Source of the DNA: Halieaceae bacterium UBA4452
GTDB taxonomy: Bacteria; Pseudomonadota; Gammaproteobacteria; Pseudomonadales; Halieaceae
DNA: 64,000 nucleotides
Assembly (NCBI GenBank): GCA_002389505.1
Contig: DGPA01000021.1
Coordinates: 222,280 to 286,279 of the forward strand
Direction of reading: 5' to 3'
The notes under the pieces were generated by a model. That model searched no databases. It was not told the origin of the DNA and worked only from the letters and a program-made list of their open reading frames with translations. Below, one piece after another: positions 9,212 through 18,382 of the stretch. Position 1 is the first letter of the stretch; every line of letters begins with the position of its first letter. The position numbers were made by a program, and so were the translations under genes.

Positions 9212-9399
9212 TAGCGCTGTGAATCCGTCGGCTTGTGCTTGCCATCCAGGCGTTAGCCTCGGCCTTCAGCCAACCGTCGCCGTTAATAGGGCACACTGCG
9301 AATGCCTGCGCAGTAAACCGCTACCTATCGTCACCGCGCTGCTGATACTTAACTATCCACAAAAGAGTAACCGTTAAACAAACCACAGAGGATTTAACC

Positions 9400-9807
9400 A
9401 TGACCCAAGATGAAATGCTCAACGTCATCAATGAACTGTATGCTACCAGTGGCGCGGGGGATTTCGATAGTGCCGAAAAGCTTCTCCATGACGACTTAGT
9501 CATTGTCGAAGCTGACGGATTGCCTATGGCGGGCACTTACAGAGGAAAATCCGCACTGCGTGACTTATTTACGCAGGTGATGGGCATGATCGAAGTCGCT
9601 GGACTTAGGCGCGTAGAAACGACAACCGGTGGTGACTATGCCGTGACTATTTTGTATTTCGAGTTCGCTGATCCCAGCCTAAAGCCAGCCCATTTGTGTG
9701 AGCTATTTCGCTTCAAGGATGGCAAGGTCTGCGAGATTACCCCGTACTACTTTGACCCCGCGACAATGGTGGCTGCCCATGAGGCCTTTAAGCGCAAGCA
9801 CAGTTAA
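9400..9807 (+). CDS. SnoaL/NTF2-like small protein
   Basis: A 135-aa single-domain protein of the SnoaL-like/NTF2 superfamily (related to delta5-3-ketosteroid isomerase by fold). The pattern is an N-terminal helix pair, then the pocket-forming segments ADGLPMAGTYRGKSALRDLF and HLCELFRFKDGKVCEITPYY. Catalytic function cannot be assigned from sequence; a substrate-binding, isomerase or dehydratase role is possible. It is divergent from the ferredoxin reductase gene and carries its own promoter-operator region upstream. It is one of three separate genes of this fold in the cluster. Confidence 0.85.
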   Translation: MTQDEMLNVINELYATSGAGDFDSAEKLLHDDLVIVEADGLPMAGTYRGKSALRDLFTQVMGMIEVAGLRRVETTTGGDYAVTILYFEFADPSLKPAHLCELFRFKDGKVCEITPYYFDPATMVAAHEAFKRKHS

Positions 9808-9884
9808 GTCAGATTGAGCAGCCTCGGGAGCGGCCTCCCAGCCATAGAACTCATCCCATCCCCGGCCCGCCTCAGGACGGCGCT

Positions 9885-11771
9885 TTATTTTGGCGTGTAC
9901 CAGACTGGGGACGAGTACGCACGCTCTTGAATAACACCACTATCGCCGGTAGTGAGCGGCTCGTTGAAACGTTGCGCGTCGTAGGTGGTCCAGCGCGGTG
10001 TTGGTATCTCTAACACCCGCACATACCAAAACGCGGGAAGTGCTGGGTCAAAATGTGGATCACGCCAAACCGTCGCTAACGTCGCAGCACCGATGCTATT
10101 GGCGTAGGTGGCGTTGGCAACGTCTACCGTATTACCAATCGCGGGCGCCAAATGGGTTTCCGGGTCAGCAACACGATCGCCCGCGAAGGCGACGTCATAA
10201 ACCTGCTCCTGTAATTGTCCGTCAGCATCTATCCAGCCTTTAACAACTTGCACTCGATCGAGATTGGCACCGAGAGGATCCCGAGCTGCACTAATCATTA
10301 AATGGGGCGTTGACTCAGAAGTGCTTGACGGAGGCAATTGCCCGCCCATCGGTACCCCCTGTGCATACCCTCGGGTAGCACGGTCATGGGCATATAGATC
10401 ATCGTCATCAAAGGACCACCCCGCGAATAAGCGTAGGCGGATTCGCGTGCCGGTAGTGGCATAGACTTCACGTCGCTTCATGGCATCGAAGACCCCTTCC
10501 CGAGTATTGCCCTCTGCCCAAACGGCAGCCAAACCCGACGACACCAAGCGCCAGACCTTCTGCAGTTGCTGGGCCATTTTCAACTGAGTCCGACCGGGCG
10601 CGGGTCCATCGTGAACAAATTTGCCGAAGTAGTTATCTTCCTCTGTGGTAGTCAATGCAGTATGCAGGTCACTAGAGCCAATCATGCCAAACTGAAACGG
10701 ATTGGCACCCAACGTTTGTGCGTGGGAAAGCCCCTGCTTAAGTGCCGAACGCGCGTATTCATTAGGCAACATGTCTGGGGATTTTTCTGCGGTCAAATTG
10801 ATATTGCCGTCATCCCAGGTTTCAAAGTCAGCAAAGGGGTCTAGGGGTGATAGAAGAGGATGTGTTTCGCCGTCTCCCTTCACTTGTGTGACTTCGTAAA
10901 TGGGCTCCCAGCGACTACGAGCACGGGCATAATCACCGTCAAGGGCGGCGCCATTTTCTCGAACTGGACTGAACATTCTACCGTTGCTGACATTGCCATT
11001 ATGTGCGATAGCCAGCACTTGCCCGGGGGTTTGGGCCTCATAAGCGGCGAGATGATTCCACAAGTCTTCGGGGTCCGTACTATCCTGAGCCGAGTAGGGC
11101 AACTGACGATTAGTCAACGTCGCATCGTCACGAAACAACACCACTCGATGTAAGTTATCCCCACTGACCATGGAGGTCCACTCGTAGCCGATCAAGGTAG
11201 TGAATTGGCCTGGAACATACCATTTGTCAGCGCTGGCACCCACCGCGTTCCAAATGGGTTGACGCAATGCAGGTGGCGTGCGCTTTGCCGCTTCGGTGCT
11301 TTGAATCAATTCACTGAACAGTTTAGCCAACTCTAGGTCCTTGCCCTTACGCATAAGGTCTGCCATTTCTCGGCCCAACGCCCAGTCGAAGAGTGCCGCA
11401 TCATTGGCCTCTAAGCGTGGAAAAACACCGAGATATTCGGCGTGATCAGTAACGGCTAAGAAATCTAACGGCCGACGCAAACGAACCGGAATGCCGTTTT
11501 CCGTCTCTACCGTTTCACCGCGAGCAAAGCGCCAAGCGGCCTCCCGATTTAATCGACTGCCTAAAATGAATGCATCTGCTGACTGGGTGGTATGTAAATG
11601 AGTATCACCCCAGTAGAGCTGCCGCTCAGCGTTGGTTATGGGCGCAGAATAGGCCTTTGCGGCCGAGACTGTAGTCACTTCGCTCGATAGTCCAAGCGTC
11701 GAATACAGTATAGAAAGGCCCGCCACTATGCGAAAGAAAAACCGAAGGCAGTGATGGAAGTCAATCCACAT
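9885..11771 (-). CDS. DUF3604 (PHP-like) exported protein
   Basis: A 628-aa DUF3604 protein. From the ATG at 11771 the protein starts with a signal-peptide-like hydrophobic stretch (LRFFFRIVAGLSILYSTLGL), suggesting export to the periplasm. The mature part opens with LYWGDTHLHTTQSADAF and later DFLAVTDHAEYLG, His/Asp-rich motifs typical of the PHP-like metal-dependent hydrolase fold. An in-frame GTG at 11903 would add 44 unlikely residues, so I prefer 11771. The reaction is unknown for the family. It is the last gene of the long leftward operon that begins at the E1alpha gene. Confidence 0.85.
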   Translation of the reverse strand: MWIDFHHCLRFFFRIVAGLSILYSTLGLSSEVTTVSAAKAYSAPITNAERQLYWGDTHLHTTQSADAFILGSRLNREAAWRFARGETVETENGIPVRLRRPLDFLAVTDHAEYLGVFPRLEANDAALFDWALGREMADLMRKGKDLELAKLFSELIQSTEAAKRTPPALRQPIWNAVGASADKWYVPGQFTTLIGYEWTSMVSGDNLHRVVLFRDDATLTNRQLPYSAQDSTDPEDLWNHLAAYEAQTPGQVLAIAHNGNVSNGRMFSPVRENGAALDGDYARARSRWEPIYEVTQVKGDGETHPLLSPLDPFADFETWDDGNINLTAEKSPDMLPNEYARSALKQGLSHAQTLGANPFQFGMIGSSDLHTALTTTEEDNYFGKFVHDGPAPGRTQLKMAQQLQKVWRLVSSGLAAVWAEGNTREGVFDAMKRREVYATTGTRIRLRLFAGWSFDDDDLYAHDRATRGYAQGVPMGGQLPPSSTSESTPHLMISAARDPLGANLDRVQVVKGWIDADGQLQEQVYDVAFAGDRVADPETHLAPAIGNTVDVANATYANSIGAATLATVWRDPHFDPALPAFWYVRVLEIPTPRWTTYDAQRFNEPLTTGDSGVIQERAYSSPVWYTPK

Positions 11772-11906
11772 AAGCGTCGTCCTCGTCCTAATGCGCGTTG
11801 AGCCTGCCGGCGCAACACGAGTAATTGATTGCCTAGACTGACTGAAAGCGCCTCGAAAACACGCTTGCTCAGTCAGATCATGGCGGGCTAAATGGTGTAC
11901 CACTTA

Positions 11907-12716
11907 TCATTCAGGGGCATTCGCCGCGGCCTCTGCTCTCGCGGCCTGACTCGCGGTATCGACAGGCTCAATACACCAACTGATACCCCGCCGCAGCAGG
12001 GTATAAAAGACAGGTAACTCCCAAGAGCAGCGATCAATGGTTGGCCAATAATCCATTAGTGGCTGCATGTCATAGTGGTGTCGACAATGACCCAAGGTGA
12101 GGTAGAGTACCGCACCCTCACCTTGCTCATGAATGTAGAATACCGGGTGCTTGGCCGACTCCCATTGATCGTCCACAAAGCCCGGCGCTGCACCCCCGTA
12201 TTGGCTTTCAAGGAGCACGTTAAGTTCACCGTAGGTACGCATGAGGTACTGCTCATCAGTCGCTGTAAAGGGCTCAACATCCTTCACCAATGGGTGGTCA
12301 GGCTCAGCGACTGTTACCGTGTAAGGCTCGATGGGTGGATGCGATCGAAACATGGAACCCAGTGTCTCCATAAATAAGGGCGCCCAATCGGGGGTGCCAA
12401 AATTGCCATCTGACATCAGGCGTAGAACGGCATTAGTGCCGTGCAGGGCATACCAGCGGCCACCTTCATGCACCCAGTCTCTGAGCGCCTCTTGCGCTGT
12501 TAATGACGGCACAACATTGCAGGTATAACTAATGAGAAAATCCGCTTCCCCCAGCGCTTCGAGATTTTCGTAATCCTCAAAAACGCGTATGCGCACTCGA
12601 TCGTGCTCGGCTAATAATTTGAGGATCTCTAAACGCGCAAAATCTATATCGTGCCATAGCCCACTAGCCACCAGGATACCGTTGATGCGCCCGCCCGTGC
12701 GTGCCTGTTCCGTCAT
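11907..12716 (-). CDS. ThuA-like domain protein
   Basis: A 269-aa protein with a ThuA-like (glutamine-amidotransferase-like) fold. Features are a beta strand NGILVASGLWHDIDFARLEIL near the N-terminus, a central GGRWYALHGTNAVLRL and a later GAVLYLTLGHCRHHYD. ThuA proteins are linked to sugar or keto-sugar metabolism in rhizobia, but most homologues in aromatic and steroid gene clusters are uncharacterised. The start ATG at 12716 has GAGGAAG 6 bp upstream; an in-frame TTG lies 6 bp earlier. It sits 11 bp after the Rieske oxygenase stop, so it is co-transcribed. The function in this pathway is unknown. Confidence 0.85.
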   Translation of the reverse strand: MTEQARTGGRINGILVASGLWHDIDFARLEILKLLAEHDRVRIRVFEDYENLEALGEADFLISYTCNVVPSLTAQEALRDWVHEGGRWYALHGTNAVLRLMSDGNFGTPDWAPLFMETLGSMFRSHPPIEPYTVTVAEPDHPLVKDVEPFTATDEQYLMRTYGELNVLLESQYGGAAPGFVDDQWESAKHPVFYIHEQGEGAVLYLTLGHCRHHYDMQPLMDYWPTIDRCSWELPVFYTLLRRGISWCIEPVDTASQAARAEAAANAPE

Positions 12717-12727
12717 TATCAACTTCC

Positions 12728-14110
12728 TCAGCTATTGATGTACTTATCGATCGTCATGTGTAATTGACGTATCCGACTTTCTTGGTAGCTCGCTAGAACA
12801 ACGGTGCCACCTTGCTTTGCCTTCATACCTGCTTGAACAGCAGGCAAATTTGCATCGTCTTGATCAAAAACCGGGCCCAATGCACCCAGTTCAGGCACCG
12901 AGGCAAAGGGTTGGTCCTCAGGAATCACTACGCACTCCGCCGGCTCGGGACGATCGGTTCCTTCCGGGTAGCGCAGTAAAATCATAACGTCGAAAATACA
13001 GCTGTCCGGGTTATTGCCATCGGGTAAGAACCGATAAACAAGGTTGCCGCTATAACCCACCCATACTTGAAAGTTAGGGAACAGTCCGTACAGTATGGCA
13101 TCCTGAAGCTCAGCCATTGTGGCGTCTTGCAAATTGTCACCCGATGACTGCTCGAACATCTCACGATTTAATTTAGCCACATATTCGCGCGCGGTAATGT
13201 CCGTTGGAATCTCCAGGCCTTCATCAGAATCGATCGCCATTCGACCGGACATCAGCAAAATATCGCGGATGACCGATTCTTGCGGAATTCCCTCCAGATG
13301 CGGGCTAGCAATCCCCATGGGGGTCACCGAGCGGCTTATATTATCGCCAAAGGTATCGTATTGAGAGTTCGCGTCCCCCGTGAACGTCAGAATCTGCTTG
13401 TGTGTCTCCAAGGTGTGCCACGACTCCATGAAGGCCTCAGCGCCCACCTTCCAGTTACATTTGATCTTGCGCTGAATATGAAGTCCCTTCCAATATTTCT
13501 CGAGGGGGAAGCGCTCAAAATGTGCCGGCATCACCTCCATATACTCCGCGAGGGGCTGACTGTTGGGGTCAAAGTTGATAAAAATAAAGCCACCCCAAGT
13601 ATCAACCTTCACTTGCGGTAGGCGCATGTCCCGTCCCTCAAGGTGCTTAAAATCCCAGTCATTTGGAATACCGACAAAATCGCCGTTAAGGTCCCATGTC
13701 GAGCCATGGAAGGGACAGCGGAACTCACTAACACTGCCCGACTCATCTCGCAGGCAACGGCCTCGATGCAAACAGGCATTGATATACGCATTGATGGCGC
13801 CGCTAGGGGTCCGCGTCACTAAGACATTTTTGTCGATGATTTTATAAACGTGGTGGTCACCAGGCGCTGGAATTTCCTCCTCTCTACAGACCATCTGCCA
13901 TACTTTCGGCCACATCTTGTCTTTTTCAAGATCAAAAAAAGCCTGGCTTATATAGCGATCTACAGGAAGGTCTTCGTCGCCTAAGTACGGATTACTCTTG
14001 ATGCGTAGATAATCAGGAACATCGACTTGCTCTAGGTCCAGCAAATCTTGCCAAGTCGTGCCCTCAAATCGACCGCCATCGCCTTGAAGTTTGTCTTCGG
14101 GTTTGTTCAT
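12728..14110 (-). CDS. Rieske non-haem iron oxygenase, alpha subunit
   Basis: A 460-aa ring-hydroxylating-type alpha subunit. The Rieske cluster ligands are C113-x-H115 and C132-x2-H135 (ACLHRG, CPFHGS). The mononuclear iron site includes H232 and H237 in ESWHTLETH. It uses a ferredoxin to activate O2 and hydroxylate or demethylate a substrate. No small beta subunit is present nearby, so it is probably an alpha3-type enzyme. It lies between the thiolase-like gene and the ThuA-like gene in the long leftward operon. GGGAGG lies 8 bp before the ATG. Confidence 0.95.
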   Translation of the reverse strand: MNKPEDKLQGDGGRFEGTTWQDLLDLEQVDVPDYLRIKSNPYLGDEDLPVDRYISQAFFDLEKDKMWPKVWQMVCREEEIPAPGDHHVYKIIDKNVLVTRTPSGAINAYINACLHRGRCLRDESGSVSEFRCPFHGSTWDLNGDFVGIPNDWDFKHLEGRDMRLPQVKVDTWGGFIFINFDPNSQPLAEYMEVMPAHFERFPLEKYWKGLHIQRKIKCNWKVGAEAFMESWHTLETHKQILTFTGDANSQYDTFGDNISRSVTPMGIASPHLEGIPQESVIRDILLMSGRMAIDSDEGLEIPTDITAREYVAKLNREMFEQSSGDNLQDATMAELQDAILYGLFPNFQVWVGYSGNLVYRFLPDGNNPDSCIFDVMILLRYPEGTDRPEPAECVVIPEDQPFASVPELGALGPVFDQDDANLPAVQAGMKAKQGGTVVLASYQESRIRQLHMTIDKYINS

Positions 14111-14149
14111 TTAATTAACCTCCCAAACGTGGGTATTTATTGTATAAGG

Positions 14150-15292
14150 TCACACAGCAAGAATGTTGACGCCACTAATGCCGGGGGCGCCATAGACGTG
14201 GGTGTATCCGACCTTCGGCGAGTTAGGCACTTGTCTAGCATCCGCAGTGCCGCGAAGTTGATGACAGATTTCATAGACTTGCCGTAATCCTGATGCACCA
14301 ACGGGCTCTCCGTTCGCCAAACACCCGCCATCGGTGTTAACGGGCAAGGATCCTGTTATCTCGGTACGACCCTCAGCAATCCACTGCTCTTGATCGCCGT
14401 GCGCACAGAAGCCATTTTCTGCCATGTGCATAATTTCAGCGCCCACTTCGGTATCCTGAAGTTGCGCCACGTCCACATCTTCAGGACCAATGCCGGCGAG
14501 TTCAAACGCTGCCCTCGACGCTGTTACCGTTGGCGAGTCCGCGACAAACGGCGCCTGAGAGGGAGCAAAGACCTCAAAGCTACCATAGCTCCGTGAGCGT
14601 ACGACGGCAGTTTTTAAGTAGATAGGCTTACTGCTGTATTTGTGGGCAATATCCGCCCGACAAATGACGAGAGCGCAGCCCCCCTCAGCAGGGCTACAAA
14701 ACATATATTTGCTCAGGGGCTCGCTGACCATGGGCGCGTGCTCAATGTCTTCGCGTGAAAGTGCCGTTTGGCGCCAGGCAGTAGGCGTAATGGAGCCATT
14801 ACGAAAGGCCTTTTCAGCAGTGCTCACCAAGGTGTTATTGGAAATACCGTAGTCATGCATATAACGCTGGATTTTCATGGCAAAAAACTGCGTCGTCAGC
14901 ATGAGTCCCGTCTCACCGTACCAATCATCAAGACCCCACTCTTGGGGTTTGGGGTTAAAAGCCCCTCGCGGATGTTTATCAAACCCCACGACGAGCCCCG
15001 TATCATACTGGCCTGATGCAATGGCCGAATATGCCGCGCTCAGTGAGCTACCGCCCGTCGCGCAGCCATTCCAAATATTCGTAAACTGAAGCCCGGTGAG
15101 TCCCAATAAATTGACTAAAGAGTCGGCATTACCACCATCTTGACTGCCGCCGAAAGCAAACTGCATGGCTTTGAAATCAGTACCGGCATCAGCCATCGCC
15201 GCGCGGGCAGCCGCAGCGCCTTGCTCAAGACCTGAGAGGGCGGGGCTTCGACCAAACGGATAGAGACCCAATCCAACAATGGCGACATCCAT
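14150..15292 (-). CDS. SCP2-type thiolase-like protein (candidate retro-aldolase)
   Basis: A 380-aa thiolase-superfamily protein of the lipid-transfer/SCP2-thiolase group. The nucleophile-like C77 is in NGCATGG. The usual catalytic His of GHPxGATG is replaced (GGCLANGEPVGASG), and the final C-G-G region is replaced by YGAPGISG. These changes are typical of members that pair with a DUF35 protein, such as steroid side-chain aldolase Ltp2 with ChsH2. The gene overlaps the DUF35 gene by one base (TAATG), so translation is coupled. I infer C-C cleavage of a beta-hydroxyacyl-CoA or thiolysis of a beta-ketoacyl-CoA. Confidence 0.9.
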   Translation of the reverse strand: MDVAIVGLGLYPFGRSPALSGLEQGAAAARAAMADAGTDFKAMQFAFGGSQDGGNADSLVNLLGLTGLQFTNIWNGCATGGSSLSAAYSAIASGQYDTGLVVGFDKHPRGAFNPKPQEWGLDDWYGETGLMLTTQFFAMKIQRYMHDYGISNNTLVSTAEKAFRNGSITPTAWRQTALSREDIEHAPMVSEPLSKYMFCSPAEGGCALVICRADIAHKYSSKPIYLKTAVVRSRSYGSFEVFAPSQAPFVADSPTVTASRAAFELAGIGPEDVDVAQLQDTEVGAEIMHMAENGFCAHGDQEQWIAEGRTEITGSLPVNTDGGCLANGEPVGASGLRQVYEICHQLRGTADARQVPNSPKVGYTHVYGAPGISGVNILAV

Positions 15293-15723
15293 TAGCGTGT
15301 TGCCTTCTTTTTAAACTGAAAGGTAACCCACTCGGTACCGTTTTCTGCTTGTCGAACAGGAATAATCTCCATCTCCATCTCCATGCCAATCGTTAAAGCA
15401 TCGGGCGTGTTCTCACGCAGCCGACTTTCAACCCGTAAACCACAGTCAAGCTCCACGTAACCCACCCCGTAGGGCACGAAAGTCTCTGGGGTTTCATCGG
15501 TATAATAAGGGTCTTTAGGCATAAAACTTTGAATAGTCCATGTCCACAGTCTACCCTCCCGGCCCATACCCACCACCGTCGTTTCACCGCCGGTGCAATG
15601 ACGACAGCTACTCTGGGCAGGAAACGCATGTTCGCCACAATTGTCGCACCGACTGCCAAGAAGCTCAGGTGCTTTGGCGGGCCAGCTAAATAAACCTGCC
15701 TGTAGCGGCTGTTGTTCGATCAT
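15292..15723 (-). CDS. DUF35 OB-fold protein with zinc ribbon
   Basis: A 143-aa DUF35 protein. The N-terminal rubredoxin-like zinc ribbon has CDNCGEHAFPAQSSCRHC (four Cys ligands), followed by an OB fold with FVPYGVGYVELDCGLRVESRL. Such proteins bind the acyl-CoA or the thiolase-like partner and are needed for aldolase or hydratase activity in steroid side-chain degradation systems. Its stop codon overlaps the start of the thiolase-like gene. GAGGATGTC precedes the ATG, a good ribosome site. About 110 bp separate it from the E2 gene upstream. Confidence 0.92.
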   Translation of the reverse strand: MIEQQPLQAGLFSWPAKAPELLGSRCDNCGEHAFPAQSSCRHCTGGETTVVGMGREGRLWTWTIQSFMPKDPYYTDETPETFVPYGVGYVELDCGLRVESRLRENTPDALTIGMEMEMEIIPVRQAENGTEWVTFQFKKKATR

Positions 15724-15831
15724 GACATCCTCGTTTACGGGTTAATGGTGATAGCAACGGCATTGGCGGAGACAGCCCAGTCGCTGCCAGACCACCGCGT
15801 TCACACTGGCGCCCCCTACCGCTAATCGGCG

Positions 15832-17322
15832 TCACTCCGACAGGGCGACAGACTCCTCCAGCAGCACGCGAAGATTCGCCATAAAGCGGGCTGCATCGGC
15901 ACCATCAACCACGCGATGGTCACTAGACAGACTCATTGTCATCACCGGTGCAACGGCCAGCTCGCCATTCCGCACAACCGGACGTTCCACCGCCGCCCCG
16001 ACAGCCAAAATAGTTAGCGCGGGCTGGTTGATGATGGCGTCGAAACTGTCAATGCCAAACATCCCTAGATTACTGATGCTGAACGTGGCCAAGGTCATTT
16101 CATCGCTACTCAGTCGGCCTGTTTTAGCCCGAGCCGCCAAGTCACGCATCGCCGTTGAGATCGCATCCAAAGTGAGTCCACCAGCATGTTGCAGTACGGG
16201 CATGAAGACACCGTTATCGGTAGCGACTGCCGAGGCAATATTTGCCTGGGAATGGTGCTCAAGCGTTTCGCCGTCGAAGCGGCCATTAACCCTTGGATTG
16301 TCGCGCAACGCTATGGCACAGGCTTTAATCAACACATCGTTCAAAGAAATGTTAACGCCATTCTGACGGGCATTAAGGGCTTTTCTCAGTGCCATTGCCG
16401 CAGTGAGGTCAACGTCAATATTGACACGAAAATGCGGTACCTCCTGTTTAGCCTTTGACACAACGCGGGCGATCGCACGGCGGGCACCCGACAGGGGTTG
16501 ACGGATGACCGAATCTTGCGCCGTCGCCTCTACACCGCGGCTATCCCCGACACTGACATTAGCCGATAGCTTTCCTCGCCGAGCCGCAGCCACCTCCACG
16601 TCAGCTTTGCTGATGCGGCCGTGACGACCTGTTGCTCGACAGTCCTGAAGGTTGACCTCGAGCGCCGCAGCCATACGGCGGGCTACCGGTGTGGCCTTCA
16701 AATCAACATCGCTGATTAGTGGGCTGGCTGCAAATACCCGCGCTTCTGGCATAGCCAACGTTAATCCAGCACTCGCAGCGGCTCGGCGCACGTCATCAAG
16801 GCTGACTCGGCCATGGCGCCCCGTCGCGGCCACATGGGTAAGATTGATACCGTTGTGATGAGCCACGCGTCGAGCAACGACCGATACCGGCACCGTACCA
16901 TCATCGGGCCCATCCGCCAGGCTACCGGCGGGGTGAGGGCCAGAATCCGTCGCTGGTGCGCCTGCGGTTGTGACGTCTTCTGGTGGTGGTGCCGCTGGGG
17001 CAAGCTCTGTCACCGGTACCTCAACCTCGCCACTGTTGGCGGCCACAAAGGTATCAATGTCGTCTTCGCTCACAGCACCGTCGGCCAGTACCAGCAACAA
17101 GCCACCCACCGGCACAACATCGCCAATGGCGGCACACAAACGTACGACTATACCGGCGTCGTTATTAATCACGGTATTGACGATCTTCGCTGTCTCTACA
17201 TCGACTATGTCGGTATTGGCCGCGACCTCATCACCGAGTGCAACGTGCCATTCAGCGAGCTCACCCTCGGTCATTTCCATGCCCCATTTGGGCATGACTA
17301 CGGCAGTGAGATTAGCCATCAT
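15832..17322 (-). CDS. 2-oxoacid dehydrogenase E2 (dihydrolipoamide acyltransferase) with two peripheral-subunit-binding domains
   Basis: A 496-aa E2 protein. Domain order is a lipoyl domain (residues about 5-82, lipoyl-lysine K46 in VETAKIV), then a Pro/Ala-rich linker. A first peripheral-subunit-binding domain (about 145-182, ATGRHGRVSLDDV) is followed by a second (about 211-247, RATGRHGRISKADV). The catalytic acyltransferase domain has the C-terminal HRVVDG active-site motif. E2 moves the acyl group from E1 to CoA. Two binding domains in one chain are unusual; one is the rule in bacterial E2. The start overlaps the E1beta stop by 4 bp. Confidence 0.95.
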   Translation of the reverse strand: MMANLTAVVMPKWGMEMTEGELAEWHVALGDEVAANTDIVDVETAKIVNTVINNDAGIVVRLCAAIGDVVPVGGLLLVLADGAVSEDDIDTFVAANSGEVEVPVTELAPAAPPPEDVTTAGAPATDSGPHPAGSLADGPDDGTVPVSVVARRVAHHNGINLTHVAATGRHGRVSLDDVRRAAASAGLTLAMPEARVFAASPLISDVDLKATPVARRMAAALEVNLQDCRATGRHGRISKADVEVAAARRGKLSANVSVGDSRGVEATAQDSVIRQPLSGARRAIARVVSKAKQEVPHFRVNIDVDLTAAMALRKALNARQNGVNISLNDVLIKACAIALRDNPRVNGRFDGETLEHHSQANIASAVATDNGVFMPVLQHAGGLTLDAISTAMRDLAARAKTGRLSSDEMTLATFSISNLGMFGIDSFDAIINQPALTILAVGAAVERPVVRNGELAVAPVMTMSLSSDHRVVDGADAARFMANLRVLLEESVALSE

Positions 17323-18365
17323 CGACCTCCCAGCACGTCCCGTACGGCCTGCTCAATGCGCTCTTCACTAGGTATATATGCATCTTCGAGATTGGGTGCA
17401 AATGGCACAGGCGTATGGGGTGCGGTGACACACTTAATGGGCGCTCGCAGGGCGCTAAAGGCATGTTCGGCGACAAGCGCTGCTATGTCAGCGGCAACGC
17501 TGCAGCGGGGATTCGCTTCGTCCACGCATACTAGGCGGCCGCTCACCTCAACACTCTCTAAAATCGCCTCGCCGTCCAATGGGGAAGTGGTACGAGGGTC
17601 AATAACATCACAATAAATGCCCTCTGCTGCCAATTTGTCGGCCACGGCAATGGCTCGAGGCACCATAGCGCCCATGGCAACCAGCGTCATATCGGAGCCC
17701 TCTCTCGGGAACGCCGCTTCACCAAAAGGGATCGTATAGCTCTCGTCGGGAACCGGACAACTGGTTTCATATAATAACTTATGCTCTATAAAACATACCG
17801 GATCATCATCCCGTATGGCCTGTATCATGAGCCCCTTGGCATCGTAGGCATTACTAGGCATGACCACTTTTAAGCCGGGGATATGGGTAAGCACGGGGTG
17901 AAGCATGCTCGAATGCTGGGCGGCTGCTCGCATGCCGGCGCCCGCTGTTGCACGAATAACCATGGGTGTTCGCGCCTTGCCGCCGAACATATAACGGAAT
18001 TTTGCCGCCTGATTAAAAATTTGATCAAAGCACACGCCAATAAAGTCGACAAACATGAGCTCTGCCACAGGGCGCAACCCAGTATTGGCAGCGCCCGCTG
18101 CGGCACCAATAATAGCGGACTCGGTAATGGGCGTATCAATGACTCGACCACGACCAAACCGCGGTCCTAACCCTTTAGTCAGGCCAAACACCCCGCCATA
18201 CGCTTCATCAGACCCCTGACAGCCAGCACCGCCGGCGACTTCTTCCCCCAAAATAATAACCGTAGCATCACGCTCCATCTCCTGATGCAAGGCCTCGTTA
18301 ATGGCTTCGCGAATGGTTTTTATCGGATGGTTGTGATGTGTTGCTGAAACACCTGAGTCTGACAT
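17319..18365 (-). CDS. 2-oxoacid dehydrogenase E1 component, beta subunit
   Basis: A 348-aa transketolase-like beta subunit of a thiamine-diphosphate-dependent dehydrogenase. Seen are ILGEEVAGGAGCQGSDEAYGG (cofactor-domain start), the DTPITESAIIGAAAGAA segment, and the C-terminal transketolase domain with IDPRTTSPLD. With the alpha subunit it decarboxylates a 2-oxoacid or acts on an acetoin-like substrate. I choose ATG at 18365, with AAGGGA 8 bp upstream, over an in-frame TTG 21 bp earlier. The gap to E1alpha is then 17 bp, and E2 follows with a 4-bp overlap, so the three are one transcription unit. Confidence 0.93.
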   Translation of the reverse strand: MSDSGVSATHHNHPIKTIREAINEALHQEMERDATVIILGEEVAGGAGCQGSDEAYGGVFGLTKGLGPRFGRGRVIDTPITESAIIGAAAGAANTGLRPVAELMFVDFIGVCFDQIFNQAAKFRYMFGGKARTPMVIRATAGAGMRAAAQHSSMLHPVLTHIPGLKVVMPSNAYDAKGLMIQAIRDDDPVCFIEHKLLYETSCPVPDESYTIPFGEAAFPREGSDMTLVAMGAMVPRAIAVADKLAAEGIYCDVIDPRTTSPLDGEAILESVEVSGRLVCVDEANPRCSVAADIAALVAEHAFSALRAPIKCVTAPHTPVPFAPNLEDAYIPSEERIEQAVRDVLGGR

Positions 18366-18382
18366 GGTCAATTCCCTTATTC

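Noticed and set aside
9825..9840. GGGAG-cggc-CTCCC hairpin after the SnoaL-like gene as a terminator
   Set aside because: A 5-bp stem without a T-run; not enough to call.
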